NCBI GenBank assembly: GCA_013146195.2
Contig: CM028379.1
Coordinates: forward strand, 59,097,693-59,161,692
Reading direction: 5' to 3'
DNA: 64,000 bases
DNA from: Codonopsis lanceolata
Taxonomy: Eukaryota > Streptophyta > Magnoliopsida > Asterales > Campanulaceae
This document shows, piece by piece, positions 23,501 to 34,700 of the stretch. Position 1 is the stretch's first letter, and every line of letters starts with the position of its first letter. Both the position numbers and the translations under genes were made by a program. The notes below the pieces were generated by a model. The model worked only from the letters and a program-made list of their open reading frames with translations. It had not been told where the DNA came from and made no database searches.

Positions 23501-24743
23501 AAATCTTACGAAGATCATCGTCTGCCCGGCTTATATCTTGTCGGGTTTGTCTTAAGTCCTTCCACATGAGTAGCGTTTTTGAGGTTTGGAAGACCTTCAA
23601 CATGTTCCTTTACCTACAATTTTCCCTTTTGCACCACCACCATGGAGTCACTTGAGAACCACCATTAATACTTACATATTCCTTCAAATCTCATTGCTTT
23701 GTGTATATCTAGAACAACCACTATCGAAATACCAGGATCAGCAACATGAGATTTTAAAAGTAAATGTAACATTGCATTTTTCATCATGGGACATGGAGCG
23801 CCGAGCCCGGAATATCAAATGGCTCACGATATTTGGCTCTATTTTTCATCACATGTTTTTGAACCAGCATTTTTTATTTGTTTTGGGTTGAGGTTTTGGG
23901 AAAAATTATGATTTGCCCTTGAATGAGGCTTCCAATGTTTTACGCCAATGTTCTTTGCATTGGTATTGCATGGTTGTTTCATCTGTTACGCCAATGAGCT
24001 TTCCAAAGAATTCTTGCCTTTTTCATTCTCATACATTGCCTTTTTAGAAAGCAAAAAAGGGCGTATGTGACGAGGCTTATGACGAAGTGACAAACATAAT
24101 TTTTCCTTCTTCTCTTAGTTTTTCCTGACGGTTTCGGGAAAGCTTTCATCGGTTTTGGTTCACGAAGTTCCTTCTCCTTCTTTCACAAACACTTTAGGGA
24201 CAAAACCTATACGATGCGGAAAATTGCGAATTTAGCGAATCGTCAACCTTGTTTGCTTGAATTCCACTTGGTCGGTGTTGCTACGCTTGAGCAAGTTGCT
24301 CCTTTACTTGCTCAATTTCCACATCCTTTCTACTTAGGACTCCTTCGGCTGATTATGCATTCTTTTTGCTCCTCGTTGGCCTTTTCGGCCCAGTTCATTC
24401 GCACCAAGTAGTGTGACTTGATGAGCCCTTTTCTCGATCCTTATACGACTCCTTGTACCCTTCCGGCAGGTCTGAATCTGAATGTTAGTCATCCTCTGCA
24501 AGCTGTTGAATTAAAAAGCGAGAAAAAAGCATTTCTGTTTACGCACAATGTTTCTCCGATGTTACTCACGATGTTGCAACATCGGGTGACACATTCTGAA
24601 CCAAGCTGTACTTTACGAGATCGGAATCATAAAGCTGCATTCAAGGTGATAAGATCACTGGATCTTCTCCATCACTTTGTCACTTAGAGTTGAGAAAAAT
24701 TCAATCCTTTCTTTCTTAAAGTGTTAGCAGTGGGTTCAAAATG
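20560..24743 (-). pseudogene. Sirevirus pol (left contig): gag end, integrase, RT, RNase H
   Basis: On the minus strand, right to left: a gag tail near 24.7-24.0 kb; the integrase core end at 22.99-22.79 kb with SLCPKTPQQNGVAERNVTL; the post-integrase region near 22.6 kb; reverse transcriptase pieces at 22.0-21.2 kb; and RNase H remains near 21.06-20.56 kb. Frames break every 100-300 bp. Everything from about 21.07 kb rightwards is repeated, with different small errors, at 24.84-28.62 kb. A T run of about 23 lies at 20587-20609. The polyprotein would normally encode protease, integrase, RT and RNase H for copying the element. Confidence 0.75.
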
Positions 24744-24843
24744 NNNNNNNNNNNNNNNNNNNNNNNNNNNNNNNNNNNNNNNNNNNNNNNNNNNNNNNNN
24801 NNNNNNNNNNNNNNNNNNNNNNNNNNNNNNNNNNNNNNNNNNN
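24744..24843. other. 100-N scaffold gap
   Basis: Exactly 100 N, the conventional size for a gap of unknown length. The left side ends in gag-equivalent sequence and the right side restarts in RNase H-equivalent sequence, so the two sides overlap rather than abut. Confidence 0.98.
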
Positions 24844-27800
24844 TGCCACCAACAAGATCACCGAACCCAATAGATTGGTGTTCAGTATGTTAGTATACCA
24901 CAAACCCATGCCAAAGGTCTCACCAACATATCGAATGATTCTTGATTGCCTTTTAGGTGAGAAACCTTGGGGTTTGCTTTGATACCTTGCACAAACACAC
25001 ACTATGCATGATATCTCGGACGAGTGGCGGTTAAATACAACAAACTCCCTATCATACTTCTATACAAGGTAGGATCAACACTTTCTGATTTTTCATCTTT
25101 ATTAAGCTTATCGGATGTACCCATAGGGGTTTTTTTTATGTTTTCCATTCTCAAGATCGAATTTCTTCACCAAGTTTGAGAGTACTTGGCTTGAGAAATG
25201 AACATCCCTTCATGTGATTGTTTGACCCGAATGCCTAAGAAATATGTTAATTCACCTACCATGCTCATTTCAAATGTGGATGTCATGCAATGCACAAATT
25301 TTTTCCAAGGATTTGAGGTGGATCCAAACACGATGTCATCAACATAAATTTGAGCAATCAAAATATGTTGATCTTGTTTCCGGATGAACAATGTTTTATC
25401 CACCTCTCCCCTTTTAAACCCACTTTGTAAAAGGTGATCTCAGAAGTTTACCATACCAAGCTCTAGGAGCTTGTTTGAGACCATACAAAGCCTTTTTCAA
25501 TTTGAACACATGATCAGTGGGTTTATGGGGTCCTCAAATCCTTTCGGCTGCTCCACAAAAACTTCTTCCTCAAGAATCCCATTCAAAAAACGCACTCTTC
25601 ACATCCATTTGTTGAAGAGTAATGTCAAGGAAACAGTAATTGCCGAAGTAGACGGATAGACTCAATACTGCTGCCAGCCACAGCAAAGGTTTCATCAAAG
25701 TCCACCCCTCAACCCTGTATACCCTCGAGCTACCAATCTAGCTTTATTCCTCATTATTTCTCCCACTTCATTCGTTTTGTTTTTGAAAATCCATTTAGTT
25801 CCAATAACATTTATTGAAGTGGGTCTGGGAACTAGATACCACACATCATTTTTCGAAAATTGATCTAGTTCCTCTTGCATGGCATTAATCCAAATTTTCA
25901 TCTTTAAGTGGCCTCTTGTACATTCTTAGGTTCAAGGAAACAAAGCATGAAGCATGTATATTATCAAATTCAAGAGTGGTCATGCATGCTAGTTTTTGTA
26001 GTCCACTTTACCTTTCTTTCTTGTTGACACACCATCTTTTACATTACCTATAACTTGAGTGAGTGGATGGTTTCTCTCGAATCTTGCTGGAATGTCGATT
26101 TCCGATCACCAATCGGGATCGATCATCTTCCGATTTGAATCTTTCGCTCCAGCGCTTTCTTCCTCCGCCGCTTCAGACAATGTTTCTCCCGATGTTGCAA
26201 CATCCGAACAACATCCGAACAACATTGGGTGACAGCCCGAACTTTTTCATCTCGAACAACCCAGATCCCCGCTGACTGATTTCGCTCCCCGAACTATCTG
26301 ATTCTCAGCCAATTCAGATCAAAGTCTCCAAAATCCAAAAACCCCAAACGCCTTCCTAAGTTTTGAGACCAAGACCATTAAATCATCAAACACAATATTC
26401 ATGGATTCCATAATAGTCTTAGTTCGAAGATTAAATACTCTATATGCTCGACTATTTGTGGAATATCCCATAAAAACACATTTATCACTTTTAGAGTCAA
26501 ACTTGGAAAGTTGATCTCTATCATCGAGCGTATAACATACGCACCCAAACACATGAAAATATTTCAAGGTAGGTTTCTTCCCAAGAAATATTTCATAAGG
26601 TGTCATAGTGCTACCCGGTCTCAAGAAAACTCTATTTCCAATATGACAAGCAAGTTGTTCAAAGCTTCAATTTCAAAATCTTTTAGCCAAATTTTTGAAT
26701 GTAACATTACCCTAGCCATTTCTTGTAATGTCCTCGTTTTTCTCTCCGCCACTCCATTTTGTTGTGGAGTTTTGGGAGCGAGAATTCATGAGAGATACCA
26801 TTAGAGGCACAATATTTAGAAAAGGATGCATTTTCATATTCCGCCATGATCCGATCTAATCCTAGTAGTTTTAGATCATACAAGTTCATAACACGGTGTA
26901 CCAAATTTTGAAAGCCTCAAAGTTTCAGACTTCTCTCTTAAAAATATTACCCAAGTATATCTAGAGAAGTCATCTACAATGCACAAAGGTGTACTTTTTC
27001 TTACCTAGGCTTTCTACCTCAATGGGACCCATAAGGTCAAGATGAATCATCTCCAAACATCCGAAGTGGAGCATTGTGTGATCGGGAGATGTGAGGCCTT
27101 GACTTGTTTACCTTTTGACATGGTCCACATACCTTGAGTAATTCCTTTCCGCATTTGGTAATCCTTTGACAAAGATCATGCCTCACAAGCTCATCGAGCT
27201 TACAAAACTCATGTGACCAAGCTTCGTGCCGAGATCCGCTACATCAATACTTGCTTTTTGACATGAATGAGTATTGTTGAACAAGTAACAATTATCGACG
27301 ATCTTAAACCCGTCGAAGACATTTGTTATTATGATCAAGAACCTCACAAGAATGTTTGTCAAATCTTACTCAAGATCATCATCACACAACCGACTTATAC
27401 CGATCAGTTTGTCTTAAGGCCTTCCACATGGTAAACGTTGAGGTTTGGAAGACCTTCAACGCTCAATGTTCCTTTACCTACAATTTTCCCTTTTGCACCA
27501 CCACCATAGGTCACGTAACCACCATTAATACTTACATATTCCTTCAAATTCTCACCTTCACTGCCATATGTCTAGAACAACCACTATCGAAATACCGTGA
27601 TCCAAAGAACATGAGATTTTAAAGAAGTAAATGTAACATTGCATTTTTCATCATGGGACATGGAGGCGCCAGGCGTATATCAAATGGCTCACAAGATTTG
27701 GCTCTACATTTTTCATCACATGTTTTTGAACCCACATTTTTTGATCGCTTGGGTTGAGGTTTTGGAAAAATTATGATTTGCCCTTGAATGAGGCTTCCAA

Positions 27801-28000
27801 TGTTTCGCCAATGTTGTCGCATTGGCGGTGCATTGGTTGCTTCATCCTCGTTTCGCCAATGAGCTTTTCCAAAGAATTCTTGCCTTTTTTCATTCTCATA
27901 CATTGCCTTTTTAGAAAGCAAAAAGGTCAGATGTGACTGAGCTTATGACGTGGCAAGTGACAAACATAATTTTTCCTTCTTACTCTTGGTTTTTCACGTA
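24844..28000 (-). pseudogene. Sirevirus pol (right contig): integrase, RT, RNase H start
   Basis: Right to left on the minus strand: second zinc-motif region at about 27.96-27.62 kb (degenerate); integrase core with SFSKYCASNGISHEFSLPK near 26.8 kb; post-integrase domain 26624-26319 (GCVCYTLDDRDQLSKFDSKS, FMGYSTNSRAYRVFN); RT start 25901-25695 (NDVWYLVPRP, GTKWIFKNK, ARLVARGY); RT palm 25403-25167 with the catalytic YVDD motif (AQIYVDDIVFGS) and YFLGI; RNase H start near 25.0 kb (IIRYVGETFGMGLWY). Ty1/copia type is certain from this domain order. Frames are broken at places different from those in the left contig copy. Confidence 0.85.
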
Positions 28001-28210
28001 AAACACGCTTCAGAAAGCTTTCATCGGTTTTGGTTCCCGAAGTTCCTTCTCCTTCTTTCACAAACACTTTAGGGACAAACCTATACCCGATCCGGAAGAG
28101 TTACTGAATTTAGCGATCGTCAACCTTCGCTTGCTTGAATTCCACTTGGTCAGTTGCTCTCGCTTGAGCAAGTTGCTCCTTTAACCGCTCAATTTCCACA
28201 TCCTTTCTAC

Positions 28211-29605
28211 TTAGGACTCCTTCCACCGATTATGCATTCTTTTGCTCCTCGTTGGCCTTTTTTCAGCTTCATTCGCCTTACCAAGTAGTGTGACTTGATG
28301 AGCCCTTTTCTCCCAATCCTTGTACAGCTCCTTGTACCCTTCCAACAGGTCTGAATCTGAATGTCCGTCATCCTCTCGCAATCGTTGAATTAAAAACAAA
28401 AATCGTTTCAAGCCGCACAATGTTTCTCCCGATGTTACTCCCGATGTTGCAACATCGGGTGACACATTTGCTGAACCAACTTCTCTCGAATCGAATCATA
28501 AATCGCATTCAAGGTGATAAGATCACCCGGATCTTCTCCATCACTATCACTTAGAGTTGCGTAAAAATTCAATCCTTTCTTTCTTAAAGTGTTAGCACAT
28601 TGGTTTGCATAGTGTCCAAAACCTTGACATTCTCTACATTGGATAGAATCAAGATTCTTACCATTGTAGGATGACTTAGAAGCAAAAGGATTTGTGAAGG
28701 GTTTTTCAGGAGTTTGAAAGGATTGTTCTTTGGGAACAAATTTCACAGAATCAGGTTTGAAATTAATTTTTGAGCTTGATGATGGAGTTCTATTTTGACT
28801 TTTATTTTTCAAAAATTTTTGAATTTAGTAGTCAATAAGGCAATTGATTCTTCTCCAAAATCGACTCATCAATGTCTTTTGAATTTCAAGCAAGTCACAT
28901 GACGTATCAATTGGTGCAGTGCATAGCAATGTTTTTCCCAGTGGGTGTGAAGATGATGAGACACCTTTGCCTTTGTTTTTATTTGATCGCTTAGATTCAA
29001 CTCAAAGTTTTGAAGAATTCCACCAATCTTTCAAAACTCATCTTGTCAATATCATGTGCTTCTTCAATAGCACATATCTTGACATTGAATCTTTCAGGCA
29101 AAGTCCTCATCATCTTACTGACAAGACGCTCATTTGTAATAGGATCTCCTAAGGCTAAAGCAGAATTGGATAGATCAAGAAGTCTTCCATAATATGTCAT
29201 TATGTCCTCAGACTCTTGCATCCTTGTGTTCTCAAACTGAGTCGTTAACATTCTTAGCTTAGAGGAACGAACACTGGCGTGTCCTTCACATAAGGTTTGA
29301 AGGGCCTCCCACACATCTTTGGCGCATTCGTAATTTGCTATTACTCTAAACGTATTTGCATCTAAGGCCTTATAAATTGCGCACAAAGCTTTTGAGTTAA
29401 AAGATGCCGTGTTCCTATCATCGTTGGTCCACTCGCACTTTGTGATTTTGACATCACCATCGAATCACGCTTTGGGAGGACTCCAACCATTTAACACAAG
29501 AAGCCACGCTCTTTCATCAATTGATTTGATGAAGATACGCATCTTGACTTTCCATATAGAATAATTAGCATTAGTAAGAGTAGGGGGATCGAACCACATT
29601 CTCAT
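28211..29605 (-). pseudogene. Sirevirus Gag
   Basis: Starts at the ATG at 29605 or 29599 (MWFDPPTLTNANYSIWK, the usual copia Gag opening), about 60 bp after the primer site. A premature TGA interrupts at about 29467 after WSPPKA. The frame continues through 29386-28997 with the UBN2-type capsid region (AKDVWEALQTLCEGH, NERLVSKMMRTLP). A frameshift leads into 28812-28435, which has one CCHC knuckle, CRECQGFGHYANQC, for RNA binding. A further frameshift enters the 28465-28211 segment (SDSDLLEGYKELYKDWEKRA, coiled coil). A 12-bp repeat around 28445 encodes a small VATSG/VTSG/ETL repeat. Confidence 0.85.
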
Positions 29606-29660
29606 ATTGAGAATCCATCACGCCTTTAAGCGAATCGACTCTTAGTGATATCAAGAGTAG

Positions 29661-29671
29661 GCTCGATACCA
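29661..29671 (-). promoter_or_regulatory. Primer-binding site (initiator Met tRNA type)
   Basis: TGGTATCGAGC begins 2 nt after the 5' LTR on the minus strand. It matches TGGTATCAGAGC, the complement of initiator tRNA-Met used by most copia elements, but lacks internal bases. The loss may be a sequencing error, as it sits among similar small indels. Confidence 0.8.
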
Positions 29672-29673
29672 AA

Positions 29674-30587
29674 TGAAAGAACGCGATGTCACGGAAACTC
29701 AATATGGAGCGATGTTATCGCCAATGTTGCGTTGAATGTTGCAACAATGACAAAACATGTGAACTCGAAAGTGTGTCTCGTAAAATAGCAATGAAATATT
29801 GTTTTGTGATTTGAAATCTAAGCGTACTTAGTAAGACGTAAAATCACACAAAAACAATCTACAAGAATCAATCTTGTAGATCAAGCCTCAAGGCAACAAA
29901 TTATATTAAACTCAAAACTGCTTTTGAACCTTAACAAGCTTACACAAAAATCTCACAAGATATAGAATCTTTGAGATTACAAAACCACATAAACTATAAA
30001 CCAAACGTGGGAAGAAAATATCAAAATAAGAACAACTTCCAAAATAATGAAACCGACTGGAAGCAACAAAAACACAATGCTTCAGGAAACACAAGGTGTT
30101 CCTCGAAGCTTTATACAAAGAAGCAAAGACCAGAATGCAAGGTCTTCGTGTATGAATTGTTTGAATTCTTCTCTCGCCAACACACAAGACTTCTCGATTT
30201 TAATCTCTCTTAATACCGAATATGATCCGATTCTCGCCAAGCTCTCTCAACAGATTCTCGCTTCAGGCGTGCTCTGCATCGCTTATTCTCATCTTTTTAT
30301 AGGCTGCAAAACTTGTCAACCAAGACTCCAAGGAATCCCGCAAAGCACGGCAAGACAGAAAACCTACTAGGAAAGAGATTTAGTCGAAAAACAAACAAGA
30401 TTACCTTTCCTAATTTGATAACATTAATAACTAAACACTTATGCAAGGATTTAGTTACTAAAAATATCACCTAAATCTAAAAAAGAATCCTAATTAAATC
30501 CTACTACAATAATTCCAATATCAAATTCTATTTTGACCAAGAGAGTGAGAACAAGATAAATTAGGCAATGCCTAAATTACCCTTACA
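29674..30587 (-). repeat. 5' LTR of the Sirevirus-like element
   Basis: 914 bp, TG...CA, partner of 16219-17138. It carries TGTTGCAACA at 29737-29746 near the downstream end, with satellites at 12-bp spacing. The rightmost 200 bp or so appear identical to the other LTR; the remainder differs by clustered indels. Confidence 0.92.
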
Positions 30588-30592
30588 GTAAT

Positions 30593-30999
30593 AAAAATTG
30601 AATTGTATATTAATAATAATAATAAAAATAATAATATTATTATTAATATTAATATTAATATTAAATTATTATTAATATTATTACTATTAGTATTATTACT
30701 ATTATTATTATTATTACTACTACTACTAGTTAAAGCGGGCTACTCGGTGACTCTCTTGATCAGAGCAGCTGCGTTTTATTTCTATTTAGTATGTTTGCTT
30801 TTTCAGGCTTAGGCCCTCCCTTGCATAAAAAAAAAAAAAAGAAGTCTATTTAGAAAATTTCATGTCCAAGAGATCTAAATAATTTTATATTAACAAAATC
30901 TAAGTGTAGTATTCTAATAGTAAAAAATCAAAAAAGTTTACCTATACGAAATTGTATTAGTAATTGTATTATTATTAGAGTATGATGTTATTATTATTA
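30593..30999. repeat. AT-rich low-complexity sequence
   Basis: Long mixed AAT/ATT runs (about 30608-30728), then a short unique piece (GCGGGCTACTCGGTGACTCT), an A run at about 30826-30840, and more AT-rich DNA. No gene. Confidence 0.6.
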
Positions 31000-31024
31000 T
31001 TAGTAATGCATTCGTGCGATGCAC
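31000..31024 (-). mobile_element. Helitron-like 3' end
   Basis: Minus strand: hairpin GTGC(ATC)GCAC at 31024-31014, then CTAA at 31003-31000 with host T beyond (A on + at 30999), matching the hairpin-CTRR-T rule. The layout resembles 2344-2371 (GTGCGNTGCAC then ..ATACAT). The 5' end was not found. Confidence 0.4.
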
Positions 31025-31782
31025 AGTCTAATACATATATGAATAAAATAATAATAAAATTAATGCTAACAAATAAACAAATACATGTAATGTAAAGATC
31101 ATGAGTTCAATGTATATAAATTAAACATATAGTTATTTTCCAAAGATTAAGAAAATATAAAATTAATAATAGAGAATCACAAAATTTGAAGGAAAAAAAT
31201 CATTATAAATTTTGGAATACTTCTTTAAATACAACATTTATCGTTGAACATATACAATTACTACTACTATCATTGTTACATAACAAAATTTAAAGGTCAT
31301 TCGGATTAGTAGTTCTAGAAAAAGTGACATACAACTCGTTTTTTAAAAGGAGTTCTACATTAGACAAATATTAGCCCCGACTTTTATTTATTAACATTGC
31401 ATAAGATAACATCAACATTACATGTCTTCGCTAGAATTTAAAACGAAGTCTAACTAGAATCTGAAGACATCAACGACATTCTCGAAATAAGAACATTATG
31501 CCAGAACTACCATTGGAAAAAAAACCTTGTCCTTCTAAAAATTTGATTTGAGTTTGATTCATTTTGATACATCATTGAAAACTATGATTCACTTTTGATC
31601 TTTAATTTGGCCGTTGTCAATGCTCTTAGAATCGCCAAGAAACATTCCAATAAACATAGCCAAAATCATTCCGCTATTCGGTTGCAAAAGGACCCTAAAT
31701 ATTTAATTTTAAGGCTTCTAGCAATTGTAACTTTTGGAATTCTTGACATTAGGATTGAAATGTCAATACCTATTAGTTTTAA
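31025..31782. other. AT-rich sequence, possibly body of a small Helitron
   Basis: No gene. The leftmost part resembles the sequence right of 2371, so it may belong to the element whose 3' end is at 31000; no TC terminus is visible before 31782. Confidence 0.35.
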
Positions 31783-34700
31783 CTAGTTTTACACCCGTGC
31801 GTTAAACGCACGGACAAAAACTTTTTTAATTAAATAATATTCAAGTAAAATTAAGAAACAAATCAAATTCGAAAAAATAAAATAAGAAAAGTAATGTTGG
31901 AGACAAGTAATTAAAAAAATACATCATTTTATTGAAAATATCATAGATTTTGAAAAAATTTCTTGTACACAACATTTGTTGTTTTATTTGTTGGATTTTC
32001 ATCTTCATCAGATATTAATATCTTCAAGCCAGAACGGTTTGTTACCCTAGAAATTGCGACATACGACTGGCCATGGCTGAACACTGGCTTCTTCAAGAAG
32101 ATTCCTACATGCGAAAGTGATTGACCTTGACTTTTGTTAATTGTCATGGCATACGATACTACTAATGGAAATTGTCTTCTCTGGAACTTGAAAGACAACC
32201 TCACTTCTGATGGGGACAATGACATTCTTGGAATAAACACTTTGTCTCCAACATTGCTTCCATTCATAATTTTTGCTTCAACAACGTGATTCCCAAGCTT
32301 GGTGATGATTAGCCTTGTTCCATTACACAACCCTGCATCATGGTCAATGTTTCTCAATAACATCACCAGAACACCAATCTTAAGTGTTAATTCATGGCTA
32401 GGCAATCCTGAACACTTTATATTATTCAAAAACTCTGTAGAATGAATGTCTTCAAACAAACTTGTGTTGTTCTCTGCCCTACACATAGAATCTGAACTCA
32501 AATATGTTCTTCCGTCTAAGTGATTGTTAGAAATCATGTACTCATTTATGGTGTCAACAACATCAAGCGTTAGGGCAAGTATAGCTCTTCCTTGCAAATA
32601 TGACACATCATCAAAAGACTCCAAAAATGATGGATATGTACTTTCAACTATTGACTGGATCAAATTATCTGATACATTAACCAAAAGATCATTTGGAACT
32701 TCTATTGCTGCAACACCATCATTTTCACCCACATACGTACCGTGTCCAACACTTAAAATCCACTCAGAAAATGCCTTCAACTCGAGACCGCTTTTGTCGT
32801 TGGCAAGAGCTTGTAGTCTCGTGTTTTTTGTAAGTCTTAAAACTTTGCAATGTGTCCATAAATAAGAAGAGTTAATGGTCGCCATAACAATATCTTGCCT
32901 ACTCCCTTTCGGTATAACCGGCAGGATTTGGCGAAAATCTCCACCAAAAACAATAGTTTTGCCTCCAAATAGCTACTATCAGGGTTTTTGAACCTCATTA
33001 TATCCCTCAAGGTTCTGTCGAGAGCTTCAAAACAATACCTGTGCACCATGGGTGCCTCATCCCAAATTATTAGTTTTGTTCTCACTATTAGCTCTGCAAG
33101 TGGACTACCTTGTTTGATGTTACATGTTGAGTCTTCATTTAAAGTTAAAGGAATGGCAAATCGTGAATGTCATGTTCTGCCGTTGGGTAATAAAAGAGAC
33201 GTAATACCACTTGATGCTACATTCAATACTATTTCACCCTTCGATCTTAAAGTAGCCGAAAGTGTTTTCCAAACGAATGTTTTTCCGGTCCCACCGCAAC
33301 CATAAAGGAAATAAAGACCTCCATTACCACTTTCAACATCATCCATAATTGTGGTGTAAACATTCTTTTGCTCTTCTGTACACATTTGTAACAACTTATT
33401 GTGTTCGTTGGCCAACGAACTTCTGTCGTACATCATCTCATCGCTTATGAGTCGATTATCAAATATTGAGGCATCAACATCATTTGGATACGACATCTCA
33501 GGGAAATCAGACAAACTCTTAGCTCGCTGCAATGTTTTTTCAATCTCCAATAATGTTAAATTTTGAATTTCTTCCTCACTTAATTGTAATCCTAAAAAGT
33601 TAAGAAAGACAAACAATGATTAGAGATATACAGATTAGAAGATGATATAAAAATGATAAATTCTAAAATAATCCAATGAAAAAAAGTGCTACCTTCATGT
33701 CCTAATATATGTCTGCGCATGTAGTTGATGTCATCTGAAAAATACTTCCAACATGACTGCCATACGAACTCGGGTCGTGACATAGACCCTGACATCAACA
33801 ATGTTGCAAAAAGACTCCTAAGAGAATGTGTGGAGCCCATTGACTTGCTTCAATAATGCGTCTATATACTGAACATCGTTGAGATGTCTAATATCCTCAA
33901 ACGATGTTGGTCCGCGTACCACATTTAACAAAGTTCTCAAATAATACATTTCTCCTTGCCCAGGTGGAACCTAAAAAATTCGGCCTATAGAGAAACCCTC
34001 TTTTCTTGGTTGTCACTCCCTTTTGGTAGACTTCCAAACAAATTCTTTGGGAAATTCTGCATACGTCAAATTTCTTGCTATCTCGTATTTCTTGTTTGCA
34101 TCCATACATGCTGTAAACATATTTTTCTGATCGGAGGACGATTAAGAACATCATCAATTTGATCGTTATCTGAAAATATTATTCTCTGCTCATTAGGGAG
34201 ATGGAAAGACAATCGTTCAACTGGAGGATCCCTGTAATGGATATCATAACCCAACAATCTCCAGGTAGCTTCACAAGGTGAAACATATCTGCAATCTAAG
34301 TAATTCTTTATCTCATCAACGGGTTCTTTAGTTGTATCATCACCAGAGGTTTGATAAAACCTTGCAGTCACCCTATCATGACCTTTGTTCACATACTTGA
34401 AAAGTCACTCTAACATTGTCACATTTGTTTTGACACATGGAGTCTCGGACCATTCTAAATGACTTCACAAGGATATTATGCTCGTCCAACGTGTTTTTTA
34501 AGTCAGATATTATTTCCTCATGCACACTGCTTATGCTTGAGTCTTGTTTGAATTTTGGAAAACCAAAACAATAGTTAGTTCATTAAAAATTAATGAACTA
34601 TAAATAAAATTGAAAAAAATAAATAGTTCCATATATAATTACCCGATAGCACGCATCCTGTTTACTACTTCATGATTTGTATCATAAATATACAGTTGTG

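Larger units (their letters stand above)
16219..30587 (-). mobile_element. Sirevirus-like Ty1/copia LTR retrotransposon, complete ends
   Basis: Two LTRs (16219-17138 and 29674-30587) of about 0.92 kb begin TG and end CA. The element is flanked by a perfect 5-bp duplication GTAAT (16214-16218, 30588-30592). Gene order on the minus strand, right to left, is gag, integrase, reverse transcriptase, RNase H (the Ty1/copia order), then a further region of 3 kb with an extra open frame, as in Sireviruses. The 14.4-kb span contains a 100-N gap with near-identical sequence on both sides (about 3.7 kb); collapsing it gives about 10.6 kb, normal for this group. The last 200 bp of the two LTRs look identical, suggesting recent insertion. 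Many coding breaks occur, partly of assembly origin. Confidence 0.9.
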
